Below, one piece after another: positions 22,787 through 31,638 of a stretch of DNA of 31,757 bases (positions within the stretch are counted from its first letter, which is position 1; the number at the start of each line of letters is the position of its first letter). The position numbers and the translations under genes were made by a program. The notes under the pieces are model-generated. The model worked only from the letters and a program-made list of their open reading frames with translations, made no database searches and had not been told where the DNA came from. Source of the stretch: JAGTVB01 sp964624765 (GTDB lineage: Bacteria; Pseudomonadota; Gammaproteobacteria; HK1); contig CAZUZO010000023.1 in NCBI GenBank assembly GCA_964624765.1, positions 1-31,757 on the forward strand. Reading direction: 5' to 3'.

Positions 22787-23797
22787 ATCAAATCCTTACG
22801 TCTGCTGGATGTTCGGCGAACCAAGGACGCCGTCCGCTGGGGGCTCACGTTGCTAGGGCGCACGCTGTCCGCGGCCCGCCGCAACCAGGTGTTCCTGCTC
22901 GCCGGCGCCGTGGCCTATTACACGCTGCTATCGCTGATCCCGATGCTAGCGGTGATGCTGGTGGCGCTGTCGCAGCTCATGGAGCCCGAGGAGCTGCTAG
23001 CGGTGACGCGCGACACCCTGACGCTGATCGCGCCGGGGCTGGCCGATACGCTGACCGGCGAGCTGCAGGCCTTCATCGCCAACTGGAGGGTGATCGGCAT
23101 CGTCGGCATCCTGATGCTGTTGTTCTTTAGCTCGCTCGCGTTCACCTCTCTAGAAAACGCCATGTCGGTCATCTTCTTCCACCGTTTGGCTATCCGGCGC
23201 CGGCATTTTCTGGTATCGGCGGTCATACCGTACCTCTATATCCTCCTGCTGGCGCTGGGGTTGTTAGCCGTCACGGCACTCAGCTCCGCGCTCCACGCCC
23301 TCGAAGGGCGCACGCTGGTGGCGTTCGGCCAGTCGTGGGTGCTAAGCGATCCCAGCCGCTGGGTGATGCACGGTATCGGTATTCTCGGTGAAGTGGCGCT
23401 ACTCACGTCGCTTTATCTGGTGATGCCGGTGGGACAGCTGGCACTGCGCCACGCGCTGGTCGGCGGCATCACCGCCACCTTGCTCTGGGAACTGACCCGC
23501 CACTTTCTGGTGTGGTATTTCTCTACCCTATCGATCGTGAATCTGGTCTACGGCACCTTTGCGGCCGCCGTCATGATCTTGCTGAGCCTCGAGCTCGCGG
23601 CGCTGATCGTGCTGTTCGGCGCCCAAGTGATCGCCGAGTACGAGCGCCTTGCTCCCCAGGGTGATGGGCGTAAGGCACCCACGACCGCTCATTGTGAGAC
23701 GCCGTCAGCCAGCACCTCGATCCCGCCCCCCCTGAACATAGAGCGGAACAGTCCGCGCAACACCTCCGACCCCCAGCGCGCCCGCTCCCAACCCTGA
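22688..23797 (+). CDS. YihY/BrkB-family (UPF0761) inner-membrane protein, start uncertain
   Basis: A protein of up to 369 residues. The core has six membrane spans and typical YihY wording: NQVFLLAGAVAYYTLLSLIPML near the start, then VIPYLYILLLALGLLAV, PVGQLALRHALVGGITATLLWE, and FSTLSIVNLVYGTFAAAV..LLSLELAALIVLFGAQV. The physiological role of the family is not settled. The first ~33 residues of the longest reading are E2 remnant read as protein, so the true start is probably later. In-frame options are GTG 22766, still in the remnant, or TTG 22850. None has a convincing ribosome site. The polar C-terminal tail (about 45 residues) is not part of the fold. Confidence 0.8.
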   Translation: MRNGSQSCTPWYTPVSTTVCLPRPALVTSAKQLIKSLRLLDVRRTKDAVRWGLTLLGRTLSAARRNQVFLLAGAVAYYTLLSLIPMLAVMLVALSQLMEPEELLAVTRDTLTLIAPGLADTLTGELQAFIANWRVIGIVGILMLLFFSSLAFTSLENAMSVIFFHRLAIRRRHFLVSAVIPYLYILLLALGLLAVTALSSALHALEGRTLVAFGQSWVLSDPSRWVMHGIGILGEVALLTSLYLVMPVGQLALRHALVGGITATLLWELTRHFLVWYFSTLSIVNLVYGTFAAAVMILLSLELAALIVLFGAQVIAEYERLAPQGDGRKAPTTAHCETPSASTSIPPPLNIERNSPRNTSDPQRARSQP

Positions 23798-23827
23798 CGG
23801 TGACGCTGTCACGATGCGTGCACTCAC

Positions 23828-23843
23828 AGCTTGTGAAAAACCG
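23828..23843 (+). repeat. E1 terminus fragment (copy 11)
   Basis: AGCTTGTGAAAAACCGG preceded by CTCAC (23823-23827) matches the first 16 bases of E1. The rest of the element is absent, replaced by a short CTCAGG..CCTGAG hairpin and the E4 copy. Confidence 0.55.
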
Positions 23844-23890
23844 GCCGCTCAGGAAACCTGAGCGGTAAACTTGCTCTCGCCGCAAGCTCG

Positions 23891-24134
23891 GCCGTCATTC
23901 CCGTGAGAGGGGGAGTCGAGATGTGTCAACGTATTGATTTCTCGACCACCGCGGTCCCCGGCGGCTGGATTCCGGCTTCCTATAGCGCTCCTAAGACATT
24001 CGTGGTAGCGATCCCAGCCAATGTTCAAGTCGGCAGGTCTGGTTAGTCCACAAATCAGGTAGGTGCGCTATAGCCGGAAGACGGGCGTATCCACCAGGGC
24101 TCAACGGCTTAGCCAGTAGAACGCATTTGCCCTG
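23891..24134. repeat. E4 palindromic repeat, interrupted by E3
   Basis: The sequence corresponds to 16119-16271 in order: GTCATTCCCG, GGGGAGTCGAGA, GATTCCGGC, GCCGGAA, GACGGG, TTAGCCAG and a final CCCTG. E3 copy 3 has entered the TA in the loop of the ATTCCGGC hairpin. The remaining 24135-24321 has no gene I can support and includes the upstream region of the Mrp operon. Confidence 0.65.
23981..24072 (+). mobile_element. E3 MITE copy 3, TA-flanked, nested in E4
   Basis: Identical over 92 bases to E3 copy 1 at 18973. The uninterrupted E4 copy reads CCC-TA-GCCGG (TA at 16208-16209), while here TA occurs on both sides of the element, giving the exact insertion point. Confidence 0.93.
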
Positions 24135-24321
24135 TTCAGGACACAGGATAAGCTTTTCTCCCGAGGCGATTGGAGGTATCGTAACGGTCGCATTGATAAC
24201 CGGCGGTCATCGCCGCGGCGCGTGAGCACGACCGGTCTAGAATAACCGCTGCGCAACTTCGCATTCGCCCGTTCCGGCGCGCCCAGGAAACGGACTGGAT
24301 CGGGGGGGTTCCTGACGAAGC

Positions 24322-27114
24322 ATGATGCTGTTCCTCATCCTCGCCTTGCCGCTGCTCGGTGCCGTGCTGCCGCTAGCGACCATCGCGCACGGGCGCAGCG
24401 CCTGCGCCTGGTCGGCGGCGCTGGCCCCTGCGGCGGCCCTGGGGCTGGCGCTCTGGCTGGCACCGGCGGTGTTCGCCGGCGAGACCCTGGTGGTCCGCCA
24501 GCTCTGGATCGACAGCCTCGGCCTGCACCTGGCATTGCGCCTCGACGGGCTGTCGCTGCTGTTCGTGCTGCTGATCCTCGGCATGGGCCTGCTGGTGATC
24601 CTGTATGCCCGCTATTACCTGTCGGAACGCGATCCGATGGGCCGCTTCTACGCGCTGCTGCTGCTCTTCATGGGCGCGATGCTGGGCATTGTGCTATCCG
24701 AAAACCTGCTGCTGATGCTGATGTTTTGGGAACTCACCAGCCTCAGCTCATTCTTGCTGATCGGCTACTGGCAGCACCGCCGCGACGCCCGCCAGGGGGC
24801 GCGCCTGGCCCTCACCCTCACCGGCGGGGGTGGGCTGGCGCTGCTGGCCGGTATTCTGCTGCTGGGTCACATGGTCGGCAGCTTCGAGCTGTCGGTGGTG
24901 CTGGCCGCCGGCGACACCATCCGTGCCCACCCCCTGTACCCCATGGCGCTGGTGCTGATCCTGCTCGGGGCGTTCACCAAGTCGGCGCAGTTTCCGTTCC
25001 ACTTCTGGTTACCCCACGCCATGGCGGCGCCCACGCCGGTGAGCGCCTATCTGCACTCGGCGACCATGGTCAAGGCCGGTGTATTCCTGCTGGCACGGTT
25101 GTTCCCGGCGCTATCCGGCACCGAGCTGTGGTTCCTTCTGGTGAGCGGCGCCGGGCTCGCCACCCTGTTGTTCGCCGCCTACACGGCGCTTTTCAAACAT
25201 GACCTCAAGGGCCTGTTGGCCTATTCCACCGTCAGCCACCTCGGCCTCATCACCCTGCTGTTCGGGCTCGGCACGCCGCTTGGCGCCGTAGCGGGGGTCT
25301 TCCACATCATCAACCATGCGATTTTCAAGGCCTCCCTGTTCATGGCCGCGGGCATCATCGACCACGAGACGGGTACCCGCGACATGCGTAAGCTCAGCGG
25401 CCTGTGGCGGTACATGCCGTATACCGCCACCTTGGCGATGGTGGCGGCGGCGGCGATGGCCGGGGTACCCCTCCTCAACGGATTTCTCAGCAAGGAGATG
25501 TTCTTCACCGAAGTGCTCCGCAGCGGCGGGCTCAGCGGTTACGGTGCGCTGCTGCCGGTGGCCGCCACGCTGGCCGGCGTGTTCTCCGTAGCCTATTCGG
25601 TACGCTTCATCCATGACGTGTTTTTCGGCGCCGAACCGACCGACCTGCCACGCCGACCCCACGAACCGCCGCGCTACATGCGGATCCCGGTCGAGGTGCT
25701 GGTGGCGCTGTGCCTGCTGGTCGGTGTCGCTCCGCGCTGGACCGTGGCACCAGTGCTGGCGATGGCGGCCGGTGGCACCCTCGGCACGCCGCTGCCCGAT
25801 TACAGCGTTGCCATCTGGCACGGGTTCAACCTGCCGCTGCTGATGAGCGCAGTGGCCCTGGCCAGCGGGGCATTGGTCTATGCTCTGCGCCACCGGCTGT
25901 TTGCCCTGCACGACCGACTGTTCGTACCGGTGGATGCCAAGCGCCTGTTTGAAGCCGCGCTGGTGGTCATCATCGGCGCCGCCCAGCGTCTGACAACCGC
26001 TCTGGAAAACGGCTCCTTGCAACGCTATGCGGCATGGCTCATCGCCAGCGCCGTGGTCGCCGGGGGTGCGGGCTTATGGGGGATATCGCTCACCGGCGCG
26101 GTACCCGGCACACCGGTGGATGCCATCACCGCCATGGGTGCGGTTGTGCTGCTGGCGTCCGCCCTCGGCACCGTGATCTGGCACCGCCGACGATTGGTGG
26201 CGCTGGTAATGCTGAGCGTGGTGGGTCTGGTGGTCGCCCTGGCTTTCGCACGCTTTTCGGCGCCCGATCTGGCGCTCACCCAGTTGTCGGTGGAGATGGT
26301 CAGTATCGTCCTATTGATGCTGGCGCTCTATTTCCTCCCGCAAGCCACACCGGCGGAGTCGTCGCCCGCGCGCAAGTGGCGGGACGCCACTCTGGCCGCC
26401 TTTGCGGGCCTCGGCCTCGGGGCGCTCACCTGGGCGGTGCTCACCCGCCCGTACGACAGCATCGCCGGCTATTTTCTCGCCAACAGCGTGCCTGGAGGGG
26501 GTGGCAGCAACGTGGTCAACGTGATCCTGGTGGATTTCCGCGGCTTCGATACCCTGGGGGAGATCACGGTGCTGGCCATCGCCGCCGTCGGCATCTATGC
26601 CTTGCTCGACCGCCTGCGCCTGCCGCTGCCCAACACCGATAGCGAGGGCCGCCCGTGGGCAGCCGACCGTCATCCGTTGATCCTGGCCGAGGTATCGCGA
26701 CCGTTGCTGCCGCTGGCCCTGGTGGTATCGTTCTATATTCTGGTGCGTGGCCACAACATGCCCGGCGGCGGTTTCATCGCCGGCCTGGTGACCAGCGTGG
26801 CACTGATCCTTCAGTATGTGTCGAGTGGACTTGACTGGACCCAGGCCCGACTGCGCTTCGAGTACCACGCGGTGGTGGCAGGCGGGGTGCTGCTGGCCAC
26901 CGCCACCGGCCTCGGCAGCTGGTGGTTCGAGCGGCCGTTCCTCACCTCGGCCTTCGGCCACTTTACGCTACCGCTGCTTGGGGAGTTGGAACTGGCGAGC
27001 GCCATGCTGTTCGATCTCGGTGTGTACCTGACCGTGGTGGGCGCCACCCTGCTGATCCTCGCCAACCTCGGCAAGCTGGCGGTGCTCGAAGGCCGATCAC
27101 CGGAGCGTACCTGA
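24322..27114 (+). CDS. mrpA: Mrp Na+/H+ antiporter, fused MrpA-MrpB subunit
   Basis: A 930-residue multi-span membrane protein. Residues 1 to about 650 are the NuoL-like part of MrpA, with the proton-channel block FTKSAQFPFHFWLPHAMAAPTPVSAYLHSATMVKAG, HDLKGLLAYSTVSHLG and NHAIFKASLFM. The MrpA C-terminal extension (MVSIVLLMLALYFLP, then FRGFDTLGEITVLAIAAVG) follows. The last ~130 residues are an MrpB domain (FYILVRGHNMPGGGFIAGLV). Fusion of A and B is a known arrangement in Gram-negative mrp operons. The complex exchanges cytoplasmic Na+ for external H+, supporting pH and salt tolerance. It begins a run of tightly packed genes A/B-C-D-E-F-G. The ribosome site before ATG 24322 is weak, and ATG 24325 is an alternative. 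Confidence 0.95.
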   Translation: MMLFLILALPLLGAVLPLATIAHGRSACAWSAALAPAAALGLALWLAPAVFAGETLVVRQLWIDSLGLHLALRLDGLSLLFVLLILGMGLLVILYARYYLSERDPMGRFYALLLLFMGAMLGIVLSENLLLMLMFWELTSLSSFLLIGYWQHRRDARQGARLALTLTGGGGLALLAGILLLGHMVGSFELSVVLAAGDTIRAHPLYPMALVLILLGAFTKSAQFPFHFWLPHAMAAPTPVSAYLHSATMVKAGVFLLARLFPALSGTELWFLLVSGAGLATLLFAAYTALFKHDLKGLLAYSTVSHLGLITLLFGLGTPLGAVAGVFHIINHAIFKASLFMAAGIIDHETGTRDMRKLSGLWRYMPYTATLAMVAAAAMAGVPLLNGFLSKEMFFTEVLRSGGLSGYGALLPVAATLAGVFSVAYSVRFIHDVFFGAEPTDLPRRPHEPPRYMRIPVEVLVALCLLVGVAPRWTVAPVLAMAAGGTLGTPLPDYSVAIWHGFNLPLLMSAVALASGALVYALRHRLFALHDRLFVPVDAKRLFEAALVVIIGAAQRLTTALENGSLQRYAAWLIASAVVAGGAGLWGISLTGAVPGTPVDAITAMGAVVLLASALGTVIWHRRRLVALVMLSVVGLVVALAFARFSAPDLALTQLSVEMVSIVLLMLALYFLPQATPAESSPARKWRDATLAAFAGLGLGALTWAVLTRPYDSIAGYFLANSVPGGGGSNVVNVILVDFRGFDTLGEITVLAIAAVGIYALLDRLRLPLPNTDSEGRPWAADRHPLILAEVSRPLLPLALVVSFYILVRGHNMPGGGFIAGLVTSVALILQYVSSGLDWTQARLRFEYHAVVAGGVLLATATGLGSWWFERPFLTSAFGHFTLPLLGELELASAMLFDLGVYLTVVGATLLILANLGKLAVLEGRSPERT

Positions 27115-27115
27115 C

Positions 27116-27457
27116 ATGGAACTGCTGGTGGCTTCGACCCTCGGCCTGCTCGCCGCCTGCGGCGTGTACTTGGTGCTGCGCGCGCGCACCTTCCCCGTGG
27201 TAGTGGGGCTCATCTTGCTGTCCTATGTGGTCAATCTGTTCCTGTTCGTCACGGGTCGGTTGCACACCGGCGCGCCGCCGGTGATCGGCCAGGCCACCAC
27301 CCATGCCGACCCCCTGCCACAGGCGTTGGTGCTCACCGCCATCGTCATCGGGTTTGCCATGACCGCGTTCGTGGTCATCCTGGCGTTGCGCGCCCGCGGC
27401 GAGCTGGGCAACGATCACGTCGACGGGGGTGACGACGAACCGAGGGCTGAAGCATGA
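27116..27457 (+). CDS. mrpC: Mrp antiporter subunit C (NuoK-like)
   Basis: A 113-residue protein with three membrane spans, homologous to NuoK. Seen: GVYLVLRARTFPVVVGLILLSYVVNLFLF in the second span and PLPQALVLTAIVIGFAMTAFVV in the third, both family signatures. It starts one base after the mrpAB stop, and its TGA overlaps the mrpD ATG, so translation is probably coupled. The C-terminal tail is acidic. Confidence 0.95.
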   Translation: MELLVASTLGLLAACGVYLVLRARTFPVVVGLILLSYVVNLFLFVTGRLHTGAPPVIGQATTHADPLPQALVLTAIVIGFAMTAFVVILALRARGELGNDHVDGGDDEPRAEA

Positions 27458-28974
27458 GCCATTGGTTGATGGCGCCCATCCTGCTGCCGCTCGTCACCGG
27501 CCTCGTGCTGCTGCTGGCCGCACGCTGGCCGCTGGCGCGCCAGCGGTCGCTATCGGTGGTCAGCAGCGTGGCGCTGCTGCCGCTGGCCGGCTACCTGCTA
27601 GCGCTTAGCCTCGACGACGGTTACCGCCTCTATGCGCTCGGCAACTGGCCGGCGCCGTTCGGCATCGTGCTGGTGCTGGATCGCCTGAGCGCCTTGATGC
27701 TGGCGCTGGTGGCACTGTTGGCAGTGCCGGCAGTGCTGTATGCCGTACGCGGCACCGACACCCGCGGGCGGAATTTTCATGCCCTGTTCCAATTCCAGTT
27801 GCTGGGACTGAACGGGGCGTTCCTGACCGGCGACCTGTTCAACCTGTTCGTGTTCTTCGAGGTATTGCTGATCGCGTCCTACGCGCTGTTGTTGCACGGT
27901 GGCGGCGCGCCACGCAGCCGCGCCGGTCTGCACTATGTGGTGCTGAACCTGATCGGTTCGAGCCTGTTCCTAGTGGCGGTGGGGGTCCTGTACGGTATCA
28001 CCGGCACCCTCAACATGGCGGACCTGGCGGCCCGCGTAGCGCAGCTCAGCCACGACGAAGCCGGGCTGGTGCACGCCGGCGCGCTGTTGCTGCTGGTGGT
28101 GTTCGCTCTCAAGGCCGCGCTACTGCCGCTGTACTTCTGGCTACCGCGCGCCTACGCCGCGGCCAGTGCGCCGGTGGCCGCCCTGTTTGCCATCATGACC
28201 AAGGTCGGAGTCTACGCCATCGTGCGCGTGTACAGCCTGATCTTCGGCCCGGCGGCCGGACTGGTAGCCGACACCGCGGCCACCTGGTTGTGGCCGCTGG
28301 CGCTCGCCACCCTCGCCCTCGGCGCCATAGGCGCCTTGGCGGCGCGCGATCTGCGCACCCTCATCGCCTACCTGGTGGTGGTGTCGGTCGGCACGCTACT
28401 GGCTGGCTTCGCCCTCGGTACCCCAGACGCCTGGGCGGCCACGCTCTACTATATGGTACACACCACACTGGTCAGTGGCGGGCTGTTCCTGCTGGCCGGG
28501 CTGGTGCGCGCCGAGCGCGGCACAGCCGGTGACGGTTTCGCCGATCCCCACCCCCTGCACCAACCGGCACTGCTCGGCGCGCTGTTTTTCTTGGGCGCGG
28601 TGGCGGTAGTGGGCATGCCGCCGCTGAGCGGGTTCATCGGCAAGCTACTGCTGCTACGCGCCACCGTCGATGCCGTCCAGACGGCGTGGTTGTGGAGTGT
28701 GGTGCTGGGCAGCGGACTGCTGGCGCTCATCGCCCTCAGCCGTGCCGGCAGCCTCTTGTTTTGGCGCGTCGGTGCGGTACCGCTGACCGGCGTGCCGGCC
28801 GACCGGCTGCGCGTGACGTGCAGCGCGGTGCTGCTGGCCAGCGCACCACTGCTGGTGATCTTCGCCGCGCCAGCCACCGACTTCGCAGAGGCCACCGCCC
28901 GCCAACTCAGCACACCGGCCGGCTATGTCAGCGCCGTGCTGGGCGCGGCGCGCGCCCCTGGGGGCGCGCCATGA
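27454..28974 (+). CDS. mrpD: Mrp antiporter subunit D (NuoN/NuoM-like)
   Basis: A 506-residue protein with about 14 membrane spans and the antiporter-like domain: GDLFNLFVFFEVLLIASYALL, FALKAALLPLYFWLPRAYAAASAPVAALF and ARDLRTLIAYLVVVSVG. It includes the conserved Glu in the FFE segment and the Lys in FALKAA that carry protons in this superfamily. The start ATG at 27454 overlaps the mrpC stop, and the stop overlaps the mrpE start (ATGA). Confidence 0.95.
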   Translation: MSHWLMAPILLPLVTGLVLLLAARWPLARQRSLSVVSSVALLPLAGYLLALSLDDGYRLYALGNWPAPFGIVLVLDRLSALMLALVALLAVPAVLYAVRGTDTRGRNFHALFQFQLLGLNGAFLTGDLFNLFVFFEVLLIASYALLLHGGGAPRSRAGLHYVVLNLIGSSLFLVAVGVLYGITGTLNMADLAARVAQLSHDEAGLVHAGALLLLVVFALKAALLPLYFWLPRAYAAASAPVAALFAIMTKVGVYAIVRVYSLIFGPAAGLVADTAATWLWPLALATLALGAIGALAARDLRTLIAYLVVVSVGTLLAGFALGTPDAWAATLYYMVHTTLVSGGLFLLAGLVRAERGTAGDGFADPHPLHQPALLGALFFLGAVAVVGMPPLSGFIGKLLLLRATVDAVQTAWLWSVVLGSGLLALIALSRAGSLLFWRVGAVPLTGVPADRLRVTCSAVLLASAPLLVIFAAPATDFAEATARQLSTPAGYVSAVLGAARAPGGAP

Positions 28975-29471
28975 CGACGCGCCGCTGGCTTCCCCATCCC
29001 CAACTCAGCTTACTGCTGGCAGTGGTCTGGCTGCTGCTGGTCAACTCGCTGGCGCCGGCCCACATCCTACTGGCGATGCTCATCAGCCTCATCGTGCCGC
29101 TGTTCACCGATGCTTTCTGGCCGGTACGCCCGCACGTTCGCTACCCCCAACGGCTACTGCGTTACGCACTGATGGTGATTTGGGACATCGTGCGCGCCAA
29201 TCTGATCGTCGCGCGTCTGATCCTCGGGCCGCCCACGCGGCTACGCCCAGCGTTCGTACGCCTGCCCCTCGAGCTGCGCAGCGATTTCGCCATCACTGTG
29301 CTGGCCGGCACGGTGTCCATGACGCCCGGCACGGTGTCCGCCGAAATCAGTGCCGACCGACGGGTGTTACTGATCCACGTTCTGGACCTCGACGACGAGG
29401 CGGCGCTCTTGGCCGAAATCAAAGCGCGCTACGAGACCCCGCTGAAGGAAATATTTGAAGGAGAAACCTGA
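28971..29471 (+). CDS. mrpE: Mrp antiporter subunit E
   Basis: A 166-residue protein: two to three N-terminal membrane spans, RLLRYALMVIWDIVRANLIVARLIL, then a cytoplasmic domain with the family motif ITVLAGTVSMTPGTVSAEI. ATG 28971 is chosen because it overlaps the mrpD stop and gives the normal family length; a longer in-frame reading extends into mrpD and has no family support. The stop TGA is immediately followed by the mrpF ATG. Confidence 0.94.
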   Translation: MTTRRWLPHPQLSLLLAVVWLLLVNSLAPAHILLAMLISLIVPLFTDAFWPVRPHVRYPQRLLRYALMVIWDIVRANLIVARLILGPPTRLRPAFVRLPLELRSDFAITVLAGTVSMTPGTVSAEISADRRVLLIHVLDLDDEAALLAEIKARYETPLKEIFEGET

Positions 29472-29741
29472 ATGCTCGCCATCGCGATTCCCGTTGCCTT
29501 CGCCTTGATGGGGGCCGCCATGCTGTTGAACCTGTGGCGCGTGCTGCACGGCCCGGACCTGCCGGACCGTATCCTCGCACTCGACACCCTTTATATCAAC
29601 AGCATCGCGCTGCTGGTGCTATTCGGCATCCATCTGGACACCGACATCTTTTTCGAAGCAGCGGTACTGATCGCCATGATGGGCTTTGTCGGCACGGTAG
29701 CGACCGCCAAGTACCTGCTACGCGGCGACATCATCGAATGA
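29472..29741 (+). CDS. mrpF: Mrp antiporter subunit F
   Basis: An 89-residue protein with three membrane spans. The motif GPDLPDRILALDTLYINSIAL between spans one and two is the MrpF signature. It starts directly at the end of mrpE with GGAG about nine bases upstream (inside mrpE), and is followed 27 bases later by mrpG. Confidence 0.94.
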   Translation: MLAIAIPVAFALMGAAMLLNLWRVLHGPDLPDRILALDTLYINSIALLVLFGIHLDTDIFFEAAVLIAMMGFVGTVATAKYLLRGDIIE

Positions 29742-29768
29742 AGTACGAACCCAAAGCGGAGGGCCCAC

Positions 29769-30104
29769 ATGGCTGAGATCATTACCGAATCCCTGGTAGC
29801 GTTGTTCCTGTTAGTGGGCGCAGGCTTCGCCCTGGTCGGCTCCATCGGGCTGGCCCGCTTGCCGGACTTCTTCATGCGCCTGCACGGGCCAACCAAGGCC
29901 ACCACACTCGGCGTCGGGGGCACGATTCTCGGCTCACTGCTGTATTTCTCCACCCGCGGCGATGGCCTCAGCCTGCACGAGCTGCTGATCACATTGTTCC
30001 TGTTCATCACCGCGCCGGTCAGCGCCCATATGCTGGCCAAAGCGGCCCTGCACCTACGGCTTCGTATCGACCAGCGCACCCGCGGCACGCCCTCCGCGGA
30101 ATAG
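29769..30104 (+). CDS. mrpG: Mrp antiporter subunit G
   Basis: A 111-residue protein with three membrane spans. Signature: GSIGLARLPDFFMRLHGPTKATTLGV.G, and TAPVSAHMLAKAAL in the last span. It completes the antiporter gene set A/B to G. A 183-base gap with no MITE separates it from mgtE; I saw no terminator there. Confidence 0.94.
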   Translation: MAEIITESLVALFLLVGAGFALVGSIGLARLPDFFMRLHGPTKATTLGVGGTILGSLLYFSTRGDGLSLHELLITLFLFITAPVSAHMLAKAALHLRLRIDQRTRGTPSAE

Positions 30105-30287
30105 CCTCCATCGCTCCCAGAAACAAGACTCATCCCCTCAACGCCGACCCACTCCTCGAGCCGCTGGGCTAAAGGATACGCCGGCGGCGTGAACCCGCCA
30201 TGCATCGGGGCCCGGTGGTGCTGATTAATAAGAGGCTTTGAGACGGAACCACTGAGCGCCTTTACCTTCCAACACCTCTGCCCTGAC

Positions 30288-31637
30288 ATGAATACGACAG
30301 ACAGCAAACAGCCTCCCACGCTACCCAAGGATTCTCCCGACGAGGATCCCAAGGCTTGGCAGGATTGGCTCACCCAACACGATACGGTGACCATCTGCGA
30401 GGAACTGTCGCACCTAGAGCCGGCGCAACGCTCCGCGGCCCTACTTCTGCTGCCCCCGAACCGCTCAGTGGCCGTTTTCGAGCAACTGGACACCGCTCAC
30501 CAACAGGAATTCTTGAAACAGCTGGGAAGCACACAAGTGCGCCACCTGCTGGAACAATTGGACCCCGATGACCGAGCCCGATTGCTAGAGCAAATGCCGG
30601 CTGCGGTCGCGGCGCAGGCCATTGCCGAGCTCAGCCCATCGGAGCAGCGGATGACCACCCTGCTGCTCGGGTACCCGGAAGAATCGGCTGGCCGCATCAT
30701 GAACCCGGAGTTTGTCCGGCTCGCTCCGGACATGACCATCGCCGAGGCCATGGTCCAGATCCGCCAGCAAGGACGGTTCGCCGAAACCATCTACACACTG
30801 CCCGTCACCGATCGGTCCGGCATCCTGCTGGGAACCGCCGAATTGGAAGACTTGATACTCGCGGAGCCGAGCGCTCGGGTCGCCGATCTCATGGATCACG
30901 AGGTCGCTTCGGTCCATGTCCATGACGATCAAGAAACCGTTGCTCGGCTGATCCAATCCGCGGATCTGTTGGCAGTGCCGGTGGTGAACGATGACGGGCG
31001 TCTAATGGGGATGGTCACCATCGATGATGCCATGGATATCTTGCAATTCGAGGCGAGCGAGGATCTCGCCCGCGCCGGCGCCGCGGAACCCTTAGGCCGG
31101 CCCTATTTTTCCGTGTCAGTCCTGCAGGTGGCAGGCAGCCGCATCGTGTGGCTATCGCTACTGGCGGTCGCCGCCATCCTCACCGTCAACGTGTTGAGCG
31201 CCTTCGAGGAGGTATTGGAAACCGTCGTCACCTTGAGTCTGTTCATTCCTTTGTTGATCGGTATCGGCGGCAATACCGGCGCCCAATCGGCCACCACCGT
31301 GGTTCGGGCCATAGCCATAAACGATATCCGCGTGGGCGACCTGCACAGGGTACTGCTACGAGAAGTTCAGGTCGGAGCCTTATTGGGCGCCACCCTGGCC
31401 GCCTTGGCCTTCGGACCGGTGTGGTTATTCGCGGGCCAGCCCATCGCCATTGTGGTGTCGCTAACCTTGATCGCTATTTGCGCCCTCGCATCCCTGGTGG
31501 GAGCCAGCATGCCGATTCTCGCCCGGCGGATCGGGGTCGATCCCGCCGTGGTCAGCGCTCCTATCGTCACCACCTTGGTCGATGCCAGCGGTCTACTGGT
31601 GTACTTTCTCATCGCCCGAGCAGTGCTGCCGATCTGA
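30288..31637 (+). CDS. mgtE: Magnesium transporter MgtE
   Basis: A 449-residue protein with the full MgtE plan. It has an N-terminal helical domain (to about 130) with repeated LL..LP....A.VFE-type helices, two CBS domains (about 140-265, including YTLPVTD and AVPVVNDDGRLMGMVT), a connecting helix and five membrane spans. The pore motif GIGGNTGAQSATTVVRAIA is present, with the Asp in the last span (LVDASGLLVYF) that binds Mg2+ in the pore. The cytoplasmic domains gate the channel by sensing Mg2+. The TGA stop at 31635-31637 lies inside the CTGAG left flank of E1 copy 12. Co-transcription with mrp genes is uncertain because of the 183-base gap. Confidence 0.95.
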   Translation: MNTTDSKQPPTLPKDSPDEDPKAWQDWLTQHDTVTICEELSHLEPAQRSAALLLLPPNRSVAVFEQLDTAHQQEFLKQLGSTQVRHLLEQLDPDDRARLLEQMPAAVAAQAIAELSPSEQRMTTLLLGYPEESAGRIMNPEFVRLAPDMTIAEAMVQIRQQGRFAETIYTLPVTDRSGILLGTAELEDLILAEPSARVADLMDHEVASVHVHDDQETVARLIQSADLLAVPVVNDDGRLMGMVTIDDAMDILQFEASEDLARAGAAEPLGRPYFSVSVLQVAGSRIVWLSLLAVAAILTVNVLSAFEEVLETVVTLSLFIPLLIGIGGNTGAQSATTVVRAIAINDIRVGDLHRVLLREVQVGALLGATLAALAFGPVWLFAGQPIAIVVSLTLIAICALASLVGASMPILARRIGVDPAVVSAPIVTTLVDASGLLVYFLIARAVLPI

Positions 31638-31638
31638 G

